Part shown: positions 23,891-33,328 of the stretch, in pieces
Layout of the letters: the number at the start of each line of letters is the position of its first letter
How positions within the stretch are numbered: the stretch's first letter is position 1
Assembly: GCF_900113665.1 (NCBI RefSeq)
Contig: NZ_FOQD01000021.1
Coordinates: 62,001-126,000, forward strand
Direction of reading: 5' to 3'
DNA length: 64,000 nt
DNA from: Planctomicrobium piriforme
GTDB taxonomy: Bacteria > Planctomycetota > Planctomycetia > Planctomycetales > Planctomycetaceae
Made by a program: the position numbers and the translations under genes
Notes under the pieces: generated by a model
Told to the model about the DNA's origin: nothing
What the model saw: the letters and a program-made list of their open reading frames with translations, nothing else
Databases searched by the model: none

Positions 23891-26800
23891 ATGAATCATT
23901 CTGTCTCGTCTCGTTGGATTTCACAGCAGCCCTGGCTGCGGACTCTCTCCCTGTTGTGTCTGGCCGGATGCTCGGCCGTTGCGGCAGCGGATGACCCGCC
24001 GCTGCAATACAACCGGGATATCCGCCCGATTCTGGCCGAGGCCTGTTTCTCGTGCCACGGGCCAGACAGCGCCTCGCGCAAGGCGGGCTTGCGGCTCGAT
24101 GATCGCGATGCCGCAATTGAAATGTCGGCCATCGCGCCGGGTGATCCAGGTTTAAGCGAATTAATCAGCCGGATCGACGCGACCGACCCGCACGAGATCA
24201 TGCCGCCGCCGGAAACAAAGAAGACGCTCACAGCCGAGCAGAAAGAGACGCTGAAGAAGTGGATTCAACAAGGCGCCGAGTACCAGTTGCACTGGTCCTT
24301 CCTGCAGCCTTCGAAACCGGCCATTCCCGAAGTCGCCGACAAAGCCTGGTCGCAGAATCCGATCGACAAGTTCATTCTTTCGAAACTCGAACGCCAGAGC
24401 CTCACGCCTGCCCCCGCTGCTGATCGCCGGACTCTCGCCCGCCGGCTCAGCTTCGATCTGACAGGCCTGCCGCCTGAGCCGGAAATGGTCGAGCGGTTCG
24501 TGAACGACGCCAGTCCGCAGGCTTATGAAAAACTGGTCGACCACTTGATGTCGTCTCCTGCCTGGGGCGAGCATCGCGGTCGCTACTGGCTCGATTACAG
24601 CCGCTATGCCGACACGCACGGCATTCACTTCGACAACTTCCGCGAGATGTGGTCGTACCGCGACTGGGTGATCGACGCCTTCAACCGCAACATGCCGTTC
24701 GATCAGTTCACGATCGAGAACCTCGCCGGCGACCTGCTCCCCAACGCCACCCTCGAACAGAAAATTGCATCCGGCTTCAACCGCTGCAATATGACGACGA
24801 ATGAGGGGGGGATCATCGATGAAGAATACCTGGTGCTCTACACCCGTGACCGCACCGAAACGACGGCTCAAGTGTGGCTCGGGCTGACCGCCGGTTGCGC
24901 TGTCTGCCATTCGCACAAGTTCGACCCGATCTCCCAGGCGGAGTTCTACCAGCTCGCAGCCTTCTTCAATAACACAACGCAGGCGGCCAAAGACGGCAAC
25001 ATCAAAGACACCCCGCCCATTCTGGTGGTGCCGCGTGATGAAGAACTCGTCCGCTGGGATGCCGTCAGTGCGGAGGTGAAAGCCTCCCAGGCTCAGGTTC
25101 AAGCCCGACGCGATGCCGCGCGGCCGGAGTTTGACGCCTGGCTGCCGACAGCCCGTCCTGAGGTGTTTGTCTCAAATCTCTCGACGGAACGGCTGGAGCT
25201 GCACGCAGCGCTCAACCAGAAGGGGCCGACGACTCAGGTGACCGTTGGTGATGCGTTCGTCACACAGCCGCTGCATGAATCGACCGAATGGCAGGCCGGA
25301 CCCGTTGGCGGCGATGCCGCACAGATTTCGAAAGCCGCTCTCGCGGAGTTCCCGGACGCAGGCGACTTCGCCGAGAACGAAGGGTTCACTTACTCCGCCT
25401 GGGTCAAGACCCCCGCCAATGACGGCAGCGGCGCGATTGCCGCCAGAATGGACAACGAACATGGCCATCGCGGCTGGGACTTCTGGATCGAAGGCCGCCG
25501 CATTGCCACGCATATCATTCACGACTGGCCGGAGAATGCCCTGAAGGTCGCCGCGAAAACGCAATTGCCGGCGAACAAATGGGTGCATGTCGCCGTCACC
25601 TACGACGGCTCCAGCAAAGCCTCCGGCGTGCAGATCTATTACGACGGGGTTGCTCAAGCGACAAATGTCATTGCCGACAAGCTGAAGGGAAGTATTCAAA
25701 CCACGGTCCCGCTCAAGATCGGTCAGCGGCATACGGTTTCGCCAGCGACAGGCGTCGCGCTGCAAGACTTGCGGCTCTATCGCCGCCAGTTAGCTGCCGA
25801 CGAAGTCGCCTCGCTCGGTCAGGCGACTCGACTGGCGGGCCTGCTCAATAAGCCAGCCGACAAACGGGACGCCAAGGAGGTCGACCAGATCTACAGTTGG
25901 TGGCTCGCGAATCTCGACGGCCCGTATCGTCAGGAGTCAGAAATTCTGGCCGTTCAGGAACGGGAACAAAGCGAAATCAAAAGTCGCGGCACGATCGCCC
26001 ATGTGATGCAAGAGAAGCCCGAAGAGGCAATGGCCTTCATCCTGAATCGCGGTGAATACGACCAGCGTCTCGACAAGGTGACTCCCAACACGCCGGCGGT
26101 ACTCCCTCCCTTCCCCGCCGATGCTCCTCGGAATCGGCTGACGCTCGCCAAATGGCTGCTCCAACCGGATCAGCCGCTGACTGCCCGAGTGACGGTCAAT
26201 CGCTTCTGGCAGGAAGTGTTTGGGGCAGGTCTGGTGAAAACGAGCGGCGACTTCGGCGTGATGGGCGATCTTCCATCGCACCCTGAACTGCTTGATTGGC
26301 TCGCCCTCGACTTCGTGGAATCCGGCTGGGACATCAAGCACCTGTTCAAAATGATGGTGATGTCGTCGACGTATCAACAGGCGGCGATCACCACTCCCGA
26401 GAAACGGGAGTGCGACCCGGAAAATCGCCTGCTCGCCCGTGGCCCGCGCTTCCGCATGGATGCCGAAATGGTCCGCGACAGTGCGCTCGCTGCAAGCGGA
26501 ACGCTCATTCCCGAATTGGGCGGTCCCAGTGTGAAGCCCTACCAACCCGAAGGCCTGTGGGAGGTGGTGGGGATGCCTGGCAGCACTACTCGCAACTATG
26601 TTCGTGACTCCGGCACGAAGCTGTATCGTCGCAGTCTTTATACCTTCATCAAGCGGATGTCTCCGCCGGCCTCGCTAGAGATCTTTAACGCCCCCAACCG
26701 CGAGTTGTGCGTCGTCCGTCGCGAAAGGACAAACACCGCATTGCAGGCTCTCGTCACCCTCAACGACGAGCAGTTTGTCGAAGCGGCCCGAAATCTCGCC

Positions 26801-27079
26801 CAACGGGCGATCCTGACCGCCGGAACCGAACCGCGTGCCAGGCTGAACTTCATCAGCCAGCGGATCATCAGCCGGGAATTTCAGCCGGCGGAACTCGCTG
26901 TCATCGCCAAATCGCTGGAACAGCTCCAGAAGTATTACCACGAGACCCCCGATGACGCCGGCAAGTTGATTCACTTCGGGGAATCCGCACCAGACGAGTC
27001 GATCCCTGCCGTCGAACTGGCGGCGTGGACGATGCTGACCAACGAACTGATGAACCTCGACGAAGTGTTGAACAAATAA
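23891..27079 (+). CDS. PSCyt1/DUF1549-LamG-DUF1553 planctomycete cytochrome-like protein
   Basis: ATG 23891 gives 1,062 residues with a hydrophobic signal sequence ([20 protein letters not shown]). A single haem c site CFSCH (residues 52-56) lies in a PSCyt1 domain. DUF1549/PSCyt2 follows at ~135-340, then a LamG/concanavalin-like insert at ~480-640 ([25 protein letters not shown]), and DUF1553/PSD1 at ~740-990 ([23 protein letters not shown]). These proteins are abundant in Planctomycetes and are thought to act in the periplasm with the DUF1501 partner, perhaps on sulfated or complex glycans; the role is not proven. The DUF1501 gene follows after 51 bp. Confidence 0.92.
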   Translation: MNHSVSSRWISQQPWLRTLSLLCLAGCSAVAAADDPPLQYNRDIRPILAEACFSCHGPDSASRKAGLRLDDRDAAIEMSAIAPGDPGLSELISRIDATDPHEIMPPPETKKTLTAEQKETLKKWIQQGAEYQLHWSFLQPSKPAIPEVADKAWSQNPIDKFILSKLERQSLTPAPAADRRTLARRLSFDLTGLPPEPEMVERFVNDASPQAYEKLVDHLMSSPAWGEHRGRYWLDYSRYADTHGIHFDNFREMWSYRDWVIDAFNRNMPFDQFTIENLAGDLLPNATLEQKIASGFNRCNMTTNEGGIIDEEYLVLYTRDRTETTAQVWLGLTAGCAVCHSHKFDPISQAEFYQLAAFFNNTTQAAKDGNIKDTPPILVVPRDEELVRWDAVSAEVKASQAQVQARRDAARPEFDAWLPTARPEVFVSNLSTERLELHAALNQKGPTTQVTVGDAFVTQPLHESTEWQAGPVGGDAAQISKAALAEFPDAGDFAENEGFTYSAWVKTPANDGSGAIAARMDNEHGHRGWDFWIEGRRIATHIIHDWPENALKVAAKTQLPANKWVHVAVTYDGSSKASGVQIYYDGVAQATNVIADKLKGSIQTTVPLKIGQRHTVSPATGVALQDLRLYRRQLAADEVASLGQATRLAGLLNKPADKRDAKEVDQIYSWWLANLDGPYRQESEILAVQEREQSEIKSRGTIAHVMQEKPEEAMAFILNRGEYDQRLDKVTPNTPAVLPPFPADAPRNRLTLAKWLLQPDQPLTARVTVNRFWQEVFGAGLVKTSGDFGVMGDLPSHPELLDWLALDFVESGWDIKHLFKMMVMSSTYQQAAITTPEKRECDPENRLLARGPRFRMDAEMVRDSALAASGTLIPELGGPSVKPYQPEGLWEVVGMPGSTTRNYVRDSGTKLYRRSLYTFIKRMSPPASLEIFNAPNRELCVVRRERTNTALQALVTLNDEQFVEAARNLAQRAILTAGTEPRARLNFISQRIISREFQPAELAVIAKSLEQLQKYYHETPDDAGKLIHFGESAPDESIPAVELAAWTMLTNELMNLDEVLNK

Positions 27080-27130
27080 CGAGCGTGCGATTGAGCTTCT
27101 CGCCCGAGCCCTCGTTCCGGAGTAATTGCC

Positions 27131-28615
27131 ATGTCTCCCTTCGATCAGTTTCGCCTCAACATGACCCGTCGGCACTTCTTCTCGCAGGGCTCCAACCTGT
27201 TGGGGACAGCAGCGCTCGCTTCGTTGCTGGGGGGCACAGGTCTGTCCGGGAGAACGCAGGCCAGTACCGCCGCGCCGGCCATGCACCTCGGTTCCAATGG
27301 GCATGTACTGCCCCACTTTCCTGCCAAGATCAAGCATGTCATCTATCTGCACATGGTCGGCGGTCCTTCGCAGCTCGACCTGTTCGACCACAAGCCGATG
27401 ATGCAGGACTGGTACGACCAGGATTTGCCGGAATCGGTTCGCAACGGCCAGCGACTGACGACGATGACGTCCGGCCAGGCCCGTTTTCCCATCGCCCCCT
27501 CGATGTATCAATTCGAGCAGTGCGGGCAGAACGGCATGTGGGTCACTGAACTCCTGCCGTTCATGCGCAAGATGACCGACGAACTCGTGTTCATCCGCAG
27601 CATGCACACCGAGGCCATCAACCATGAGCCGGCCATCAGTCTCATGCAGACCGGCAATCAGGTGAGCGGCAAGCCCTGCCTGGGGGCATGGTCCTCGTAC
27701 GGTCTCGGCAGCCTGAACAACAATCTGCCCACCTTCGTCGTGATGGTCGCCAAGCCGAGCAATGTCGAACAGGTGCAGGCGATCTCCGGCCGGCTCTGGT
27801 CGTCTGGCTATCTGCCGGGCGAGCACGCGGCGACCGCCTTTCGCGCGAGCGGCGATCCCATTCTGTTCATCAATAATCCGCCGGGCGTTCCTTCGCCGGT
27901 TCGTCGGCAGACGCTCGATGGTCTCAAAACCTTGAACGAGATGACGTTCGATGCGTTGGGGGATGCCGAAACCAGAACGCGTATTCAGCAGTACGAACTC
28001 GCCTATCGGATGCAGTCGAGCGTGCCTGAGCTGACTGACCTCGCTTCGGAATCGGAAGCGACTTACAACCTGTACGGGCCGGACGCGAAGAAGTCCGGCA
28101 GTTTCGCCCAGTCGGTGCTGCTCGCACGGCGGATGGTCGAACGGGGCGTGCGCTTCGTGCAGATCTATCACAACAACTGGGACACGCACAGTAATGTTGC
28201 GGGCCGATTGGCAGATCAGTGCCGCGACGTCGACCAGCCCTGCTATGCATTGATTCAAGATCTGCGACAACGCGGTCTGCTCGATGAAACGCTCGTGATC
28301 TGGGGAGGCGAATTCGGCCGCACGATTTATTCCCAGGGGGGACTCTCAAAGAAGAACTACGGTCGAGACCATCATCCGCGTTGCTTCACAATGTGGATGG
28401 CGGGCGGCGGCACAAACGCCGGCATGGTGTACGGGGAAACCGACGACTTCTCGTACAACATCACCAAAGACCCGGTCCACGTTCGCGACTTCCACGCGAC
28501 AGTGCTGAAACTGCTGGGCTACGACCACGAGCGGCTGACCTATAAGTTCCAGGGACTCGACCAGCGGCTGACCGGCGTGATGCCGGCCAAGGTGATTCCC
28601 GAACTGCTCGCCTGA
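27131..28615 (+). CDS. Tat-exported DUF1501 protein
   Basis: The 494-residue product has a Tat signal (TRRHFFSQGSNLLGTAALASLLGG) and the DUF1501 pattern. VIYLHMVGGPSQLDLFDHKP is followed by SMHTEAINHEPAISLMQTG, VQIYHNNWDTHSN, VIWGGEFGRTIYSQG and NYGRDHHPRCFTMWMAGGGTNAGMVYGETDD. The fold is alkaline-phosphatase/sulfatase-like, with conserved Asp and His in metal-binding positions. Pairing with an upstream DUF1549/DUF1553 gene is a hallmark of planctomycete genomes. The 51-bp gap implies co-transcription and a joint periplasmic task whose substrate is unknown. Confidence 0.93.
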   Translation: MSPFDQFRLNMTRRHFFSQGSNLLGTAALASLLGGTGLSGRTQASTAAPAMHLGSNGHVLPHFPAKIKHVIYLHMVGGPSQLDLFDHKPMMQDWYDQDLPESVRNGQRLTTMTSGQARFPIAPSMYQFEQCGQNGMWVTELLPFMRKMTDELVFIRSMHTEAINHEPAISLMQTGNQVSGKPCLGAWSSYGLGSLNNNLPTFVVMVAKPSNVEQVQAISGRLWSSGYLPGEHAATAFRASGDPILFINNPPGVPSPVRRQTLDGLKTLNEMTFDALGDAETRTRIQQYELAYRMQSSVPELTDLASESEATYNLYGPDAKKSGSFAQSVLLARRMVERGVRFVQIYHNNWDTHSNVAGRLADQCRDVDQPCYALIQDLRQRGLLDETLVIWGGEFGRTIYSQGGLSKKNYGRDHHPRCFTMWMAGGGTNAGMVYGETDDFSYNITKDPVHVRDFHATVLKLLGYDHERLTYKFQGLDQRLTGVMPAKVIPELLA

Positions 28616-28687
28616 CGCCTCGGCGATTCACTGTTAGGATGCGCAGTCACTTGCTGTTGCTTCGTACAGGAATCTGGCTGACGGAAC

Positions 28688-29506
28688 ATGCCCATGTCGC
28701 TGATGATGGATCGCCTTCTCCCACTCGCGCTGCTCACCTGCACATTGGTCAACAGCGGTCCCGCCAACGCCGCTGAACCTGACCCCGATCAGATCGCTCA
28801 GGTGTCGGTCATCAATGCCCTGATGCTGGGGCAGTTTGACGGCACGCTGCCGCTTGGCGAGCTCCTCAAGCTTGGCGACTTTGGCTTGGGCACGTTCGAT
28901 CATCTCGATGGAGAACTGATTGCCCTCGACGGCAAGATTTATCAGGCTCGCTCGGATGGCACCGTCCATGAGTGCGGGCCGGAGATGACGACGCCGTTCG
29001 CGGTCGTCACCCCGTTCAATCGCGATGTCACGGTTCCTTGTCCCCCGGTCGGCAGTCTGGAACAACTCGAACAGGTGCTGGCGACCCTGTTGCCGCAGGA
29101 AAACGTATTTGTCGCGATTCGCGTGGACGCGAAGTTTGCTTCGATTTCCTTGCGAGCCGTGGGCCGACAGGAACCGCCGTACCGTCCGTTGACTGAGGTC
29201 GTTGCACATCAGTCGGAGTGGACCCGTGAAAACCTGAACGGGACGCTGGTTGGTATTCGTTGTCCCAAATGGGTGACCGGCATCAGCGTGCCTGGTTACC
29301 ACTGGCACTTTCTCAGCGCCGACCACAAAGTCGGCGGCCACGTTTTCGACTGCCGGATCGAGTCGGGCACGATCTCGTTCGACCGTTGCAAAACGTGGGT
29401 GGTCAAGCTCAACGATTCGCTCGGCGCCGGCGGCAAAGACCTGAGCCAGGATTTGAGCAAGGAACTCAACAAAGTCGAACGTCAGCGTGGCACGACGGAG
29501 AAGTAG
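28688..29506 (+). CDS. budA: Exported alpha-acetolactate decarboxylase-like protein
   Basis: The 272-residue product matches acetolactate decarboxylase, which converts 2-acetolactate to acetoin. Landmarks are QVSVINALMLGQFDGTLPLGELLKLGDFGLGTFDHLDGELI, FVAIRVDAKF and VPGYHWHFLSADHKVGGHVFDC. The zinc ligands are H205, H207 and H218. It begins with an apparent signal peptide (LLPLALLTCTLVNSGPANAAEP), which is unusual because the enzyme normally works in the cytosol on a pyruvate-derived substrate. Several ATGs cluster at the start (28688, 28694, 28703, 28706). The gene lies 72 bp after the DUF1501 gene. Confidence 0.85.
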   Translation: MPMSLMMDRLLPLALLTCTLVNSGPANAAEPDPDQIAQVSVINALMLGQFDGTLPLGELLKLGDFGLGTFDHLDGELIALDGKIYQARSDGTVHECGPEMTTPFAVVTPFNRDVTVPCPPVGSLEQLEQVLATLLPQENVFVAIRVDAKFASISLRAVGRQEPPYRPLTEVVAHQSEWTRENLNGTLVGIRCPKWVTGISVPGYHWHFLSADHKVGGHVFDCRIESGTISFDRCKTWVVKLNDSLGAGGKDLSQDLSKELNKVERQRGTTEK

Positions 29507-29543
29507 TGTGACGGAGGGTTTCTTGGTCGCGTCTGGCAGAAAG

Positions 29544-29676
29544 AATTTCGAATTACGAAGCACGAAAGTCGAAAGAAGCCTCTGCGACCAAGTCCTCAGT
29601 CTCTGAACGGCATTCTTCAGATGATTGAGGTTTTGAATCCGTTTCGGATTTCGTGCTTCGGATTTCGTATTTTCCC
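29544..29676. repeat. Heptad inverted repeat between convergent stop codons
   Basis: The left arm reads CGAATTA, CGAAGCA, CGAAAGT, CGAAAGA. The right arm reads TTTCGGA, TTTCGTG, CTTCGGA, TTTCGTA, TTTTCCC. GAAGCACGAAA is perfectly inverted between arms. The right arm ends directly at the carbonic anhydrase stop codon (29677-29679). Confidence 0.75.
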
Positions 29677-30567
29677 TTAGTGGTCACCCCTGCTCAGGGT
29701 TTTGCCGCGCAGCAGTTCCGCCATCTGCACGGCCAGCGCATGAAACTCCGTCGGGTTGGTCGGCGCGTGGGCGAGTCGCACGTTGTCATCGCTCCGCGGC
29801 GCATTCGGGTCGACCGGCATGCACACCTGATGATTCCGGATATTGTGGACGCCGTAGAAGACTTCGATTTCCCAGCGGCCGTTCCGTTCCACTTCTTGAC
29901 GGAGATCGAACGCTGCCTGGGCGGCATTGATCGACACGGCCGACTCGATGAGTGCTTCGCGATAACCGGGCAGATTTCGTGCGTCGGCTCCCCAGACCTC
30001 TTCCAGTCCGTTGGCCGCTTCCCGGACGGCAACGAAAATCCGTTCAATGATCGACCGCAAGTTCGGCGACATCGTCTTCGACCAGAACTTGAGCGGCCGC
30101 AGATAGGCGTCGACCGCGCCGGTCACCGCGCCGCAACCGCTGTGTCCGAGCACGACCACCACCCGTACGCTTTCACTGAGCGAAGTGATCGCGAAGTCGA
30201 TGCTCCCCATGCAGACGTCGCCGAGGACGTTACCAGCCACTCGAATCACGAAGATGTCATTGAACCCCTGGCCGAACAGCATCTCGGTGGGAACGCGGGC
30301 ATCCGAACATCCCAGCACGACCGCGAAGGGAGACTGCCGGGGCATTTCTCCGAGCGTGCGATTCATCCCCACTTCCAGCCCGTTGCAGGGGACGACATAC
30401 CGCGGCTCCCCTTCGCTTGTCGTGCCGGTCCGGCAGCTTTCCATCCAGGCGGAAAACAGGCGATTGCCGTCTTCGAGGATACCGCAAGCAGCCTGTGCGT
30501 CGTGCGGGAGCGGTTTGGCGGAAGGGTTCTTGGGATCAAAGCGATAGATGTAATCGATAGTCTTCAT
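29677..30567 (-). CDS. Beta-class carbonic anhydrase
   Basis: ATG 30567 gives 296 residues; the frame is open farther upstream but that part is shadow sequence of larB. The zinc site of beta carbonic anhydrases is complete: C87-S-D89-A-R91 in VLGCSDARVP, with H142 and C145 in VLGHSGCGAV. The catalytic Asp/Arg dyad is D89/R91. The protein interconverts CO2 and bicarbonate. It is longer than typical (~200-230), with ~55 extra N-terminal residues and a longer helical region around WSKTMSPNLRSIIERIFVAVRE. No signal peptide is seen. It is followed on the minus strand only by the repeat spacer. Confidence 0.92.
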   Translation of the reverse strand: MKTIDYIYRFDPKNPSAKPLPHDAQAACGILEDGNRLFSAWMESCRTGTTSEGEPRYVVPCNGLEVGMNRTLGEMPRQSPFAVVLGCSDARVPTEMLFGQGFNDIFVIRVAGNVLGDVCMGSIDFAITSLSESVRVVVVLGHSGCGAVTGAVDAYLRPLKFWSKTMSPNLRSIIERIFVAVREAANGLEEVWGADARNLPGYREALIESAVSINAAQAAFDLRQEVERNGRWEIEVFYGVHNIRNHQVCMPVDPNAPRSDDNVRLAHAPTNPTEFHALAVQMAELLRGKTLSRGDH

Positions 30568-30731
30568 GCGGACGCCGACCCTGCTCAAAGAGAACTCGCC
30601 AGTTCGCGAGCAGCACAAGCTCCACGCGTTGCCGAATTGAATTTTCGAGCCTGTTGCCGCATTCGACAAGCTCTTCCACACCCGCAATTGCATTGTAATG
30701 CGGCCGTAATGTTGGCGTCGCAGGCGAAAAT

Positions 30732-31520
30732 CTATTGAATCGTCTGCCGGGCAATCATTCCGGCGAGATAGCCTCCTTTGAATCCGGCGTCGATGTTCAC
30801 CACCGCGACGTTGGCCGCACAACTGTTGAGCATCCCCAGGAGTGCCGTCAGACCGCCGAATGAAGCTCCATAACCGACGCTCGTCGGCACGGCGATGACC
30901 GGACAGGCCACCCAGCCTGCCACCACCGAGGGCAAAGCCCCTTCCATCCCGGCCACGACCACCACGGCCCCGGCCCCTTCCAGGCGGTGTTTTTCCTGCA
31001 AGAATCGCTGCGGGCCGGCGACTCCCACATCCATCACCAGATCGACCGACACGTTCATCCACCGCAGCGTTTCGACCGCTTCTTCGGCAATCGGACGATC
31101 GGATGTTCCTGCCGCGACCACAGCCACTTTGCCTGACTCTGGTTCCGCTCGGTTCCAGCGGACGGTGCGCGCGACGGTATTGACGATCGCTTCAGGGACT
31201 TGTGCCTGCAGCGCGCTGATCTGTTCGCTGCTGCACCGCGTGGCGAGGCCGTTCTGACGCTCCGTCAGCAGTCGCTGAAACGTCTGCACCAGTGCCTCGA
31301 CCGACTTACCGGGGGCGTAGATCACTTCCGGGTATCCGCAACGTCGTTCACGGTCAAGATCGAGCCGCACGTCCCCCTGCGGATTCACAGCGACCGACCC
31401 CAGGCGATCATCACAACGGGATCTTGAAATCGCCTGATACACCTCATCCAGCGACTGCTCGCCGGTCACCAGCCGTTGCAGCAACAAAAGCAAATCAGGC
31501 GACGCAGACTCAGCCGACAT
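30732..31520 (-). CDS. larB: Nickel-pincer cofactor biosynthesis protein LarB
   Basis: The 262-residue product has the PurE-like carboxylase fold of LarB. An N-terminal helical part ([22 protein letters not shown]) is followed by [23 protein letters not shown]. Further on are [49 protein letters not shown] and [18 protein letters not shown]. LarB carboxylates and hydrolyses nicotinic acid adenine dinucleotide in the first step of nickel-pincer cofactor synthesis. Its presence supports the LarA assignment at 22007-23290. larC and larE are not in the window. Confidence 0.92.
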   Translation of the reverse strand: MSAESASPDLLLLLQRLVTGEQSLDEVYQAISRSRCDDRLGSVAVNPQGDVRLDLDRERRCGYPEVIYAPGKSVEALVQTFQRLLTERQNGLATRCSSEQISALQAQVPEAIVNTVARTVRWNRAEPESGKVAVVAAGTSDRPIAEEAVETLRWMNVSVDLVMDVGVAGPQRFLQEKHRLEGAGAVVVVAGMEGALPSVVAGWVACPVIAVPTSVGYGASFGGLTALLGMLNSCAANVAVVNIDAGFKGGYLAGMIARQTIQ

Positions 31521-31700
31521 GACGAGAGAATTTCTGAAAGTGAAACAGGCCGTTTACAACGGCGGGGCAGACATTCCGCAGTCGACATTGTAAGTTGAAC
31601 TCCGCCTGACGGCGAACTGGTGGACACATTTGTTCGACGTCCAGTTTCGCTGGTCGGGCACGAATATTGATTCTCCGCAATTCTAGTTTCATCGTGTTCC

Positions 31701-32123
31701 ATGCCCCCGTTCATCTCGCACCGCCGCGTCGAATTTTCCCAGACCGACATGGCCGGAATCGTCCATTTCTCCAACTACTACAAGTGGATGGAAGAGCTGG
31801 AGCATGATTTCTTCCGCTCGCTGGGGCTGAAGATCATGGAGCAGCAGCCGGACGGCACCTACATCGGCTGGCCCCGCGTGAACGCCTCGTGTCACTTTCA
31901 GTCGCCGGCCCGGTACGAAGACCAGATTGAAGGCCGCCTGCGCGTCGAACGCATCGGCTTCAAGTCGCTGACCTATTACATGGAATTCTGGCGGGGAACA
32001 CAGCGAATCGCCTACGGGCGAGTGAAAACCGCCTGCTGCATCTGCCGCGCCGACGGCACCCTCAGCTCAATTGAGATTCCCAAATCGATCCTCGATCAAC
32101 TCCACGAAATGCCGGCGGAGTGA
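31701..32123 (+). CDS. Acyl-CoA thioesterase (4HBT/YbgC-like hotdog protein)
   Basis: The 140-residue single-hotdog protein has the 4-hydroxybenzoyl-CoA thioesterase signature VEFSQTDMAGIVHFSNYYKWMEELEHDFF with the catalytic Asp (D16). ARYEDQIEGRLRVERIGFKSLTYYMEFWRG forms the central sheet. It should hydrolyse acyl-CoA thioesters in the cytosol; the acyl group is not predictable. The TGA stop at 32121-32123 is one base from the left arm of a heptad repeat. Confidence 0.9.
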   Translation: MPPFISHRRVEFSQTDMAGIVHFSNYYKWMEELEHDFFRSLGLKIMEQQPDGTYIGWPRVNASCHFQSPARYEDQIEGRLRVERIGFKSLTYYMEFWRGTQRIAYGRVKTACCICRADGTLSSIEIPKSILDQLHEMPAE

Positions 32124-32210
32124 AAGTTTTCAGTATTCAGTAATCAGTCCGTATAGAACTCAATTACTCCCGGAGTAGAACTGAAAACTAACGACTGAGA
32201 ACTGACAACT
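32124..32210. repeat. Heptad inverted repeat at a convergent gene end
   Basis: The left arm reads TCAGTAT, TCAGTAA, TCAGTCC. The right arm reads ACTGAAA, ACTAACG, ACTGAGA, ACTGACA, ACTCCCC. Right-arm stops (TGA or TAA) occur in all three frames. It directly follows the thioesterase stop and precedes the minus-strand terminator. Confidence 0.8.
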
Positions 32211-32213
32211 CCC

Positions 32214-32247
32214 CAAAAGAAACGGCCCAGGCAGTTGCCTGGGCCGT
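32214..32247 (-). terminator. Rho-independent terminator of the 32282-32917 gene
   Basis: A perfect 12-bp stem, ACGGCCCAGGCA with TGCCTGGGCCGT, has a 2-nt spacer. Read on the minus strand it is followed by TTCTTTT. It lies 35 bp beyond the stop codon. Confidence 0.88.
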
Positions 32248-32281
32248 CGCGGTTTCAGTGATCGTGATTCAACGATCTTTC

Positions 32282-32917
32282 TCAATGCACGTTGCGGTCG
32301 TCGTCCATTTCGACTTCGATCACGCGGCCCATAATCAAACGCACATAGCGTTCTTCCATTCGCTCGCCGTTTGGCCCGTCAAATCTCGCTTCGATCCGGT
32401 AAATGTGCGGCAACCCGGGAATGAGCGGTTCCGAGGTAAAGTGCCACATGTCCGGATGTTCGTGATCCTGAAAGCCTTCCAGGTAATCCTGGGTACGGTA
32501 CACGTTCATGTCGTGCACCCGAACGCTTTTGGCGTCCGGAACATGCACATCCACAATCGCGGCACGCGGGTGCATCTTCACAGGCACCGGACGGGACTTC
32601 ATTTGATATGTCCGTCCGATCGTGCCTGGAGGCGGCTGCCATGTTGTGGCGGTGGCTCCGGAATAACCTGGCCCCACGCCGGGAACACCGGTGGCGGGAA
32701 CCGTTGGATAACCCGCAATGCCCGGCAGTGGCGCAACTGCCGAGGGCATCGCATTCATCATCATCGGAGACGAGGACATCGGAATGGGACTTAGCGTCCC
32801 TCCGTAGCTGTCGCCTCCTTTTTGACAGGGACAACCGGCCTCGGCACGCGAGACATCCATCGTCCCGACGGCCACGGCCATCGCCAGCACCGAACCAAAT
32901 TTCACTTGGAACTTCAT
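32282..32917 (-). CDS. Exported protein with TIGR03000-like planctomycete domain
   Basis: ATG 32917 gives 211 residues with a signal peptide (VKFGSVLAMAVAVGTMDVSRAEA) followed by CPCQKGG. A low-complexity region rich in Pro, Met, Ser and Gly (about residues 35-95) leads to a C-terminal domain, PRAAIVDVHVPDAKSVRVHDMNV through HIYRIEARFDGPNGERMEERYVRLIMGRVIEVEM. The layout, 'V.VP..A.V.V....' followed by a closing 'Y.I.A.....G.....R.V....G....V' sheet, matches the TIGR03000 family of Planctomycetes. The function is unknown. A cysteine pair just after the signal peptide could be lipidated or bind metal, but no clear lipobox is present. Confidence 0.75.
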   Translation of the reverse strand: MKFQVKFGSVLAMAVAVGTMDVSRAEAGCPCQKGGDSYGGTLSPIPMSSSPMMMNAMPSAVAPLPGIAGYPTVPATGVPGVGPGYSGATATTWQPPPGTIGRTYQMKSRPVPVKMHPRAAIVDVHVPDAKSVRVHDMNVYRTQDYLEGFQDHEHPDMWHFTSEPLIPGLPHIYRIEARFDGPNGERMEERYVRLIMGRVIEVEMDDDRNVH

Positions 32918-33328
32918 GACGCTTTCCCTGTCGACGAACAGAAATTGACACGACTTGCACGTCTGGGCGAACACACCAGATCAGGTCAGAGTTCGCTTCG
33001 CCCGTTCAAATCCCGTCTCCAGTGTTGCAGTGATTTTGAGTCTGACGTCATCCCGCTTCCGGCAGTTGTTCCCCAACACCTGTCGCAAGCTCGATGGCAG
33101 CAGATCGCTTCTCCGCAACGATCGTCTCCTGCCGCTTGACCGATCGCGACAGGAAACCAGATAGACCCGAGAGAAACTTACCACCTGGCTGAGACGCGGC
33201 TTTTTTTTGAGGCGATTTCAATAAAAAAGTCCGCCGATTCTCGGGCGGACTTCGTCACGTTTTCTCTGACTGTCAGCCATTCTCCAGTCGGCGCGGCAGG
33301 CTTTCCGGACAGGGCTGTTGCGATCCGT
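32918..33328. other. 411-bp spacer
   Basis: No gene is supported. It contains the minus-strand terminator at 33222-33252 and presumably the promoter of the TIGR03000-like gene. I cannot identify its boxes. A run of eight T (33201-33208) lies just before the terminator's A-run. Confidence 0.55.
33222..33252 (-). terminator. Rho-independent terminator of the MBL-fold gene
   Basis: AAGTCCGCC (33227-33235) pairs with GGCGGACTT (33244-33252). Read on the minus strand it is followed by TTTTATTG. It lies 77 bp beyond the stop at 33329. Confidence 0.85.

Noticed and set aside
26675..28270. 531-residue minus-strand ORF
   Set aside because: It is fully antisense to the DUF1501 and PSCyt1 genes, has no family motif, and arises from third-position GC bias.
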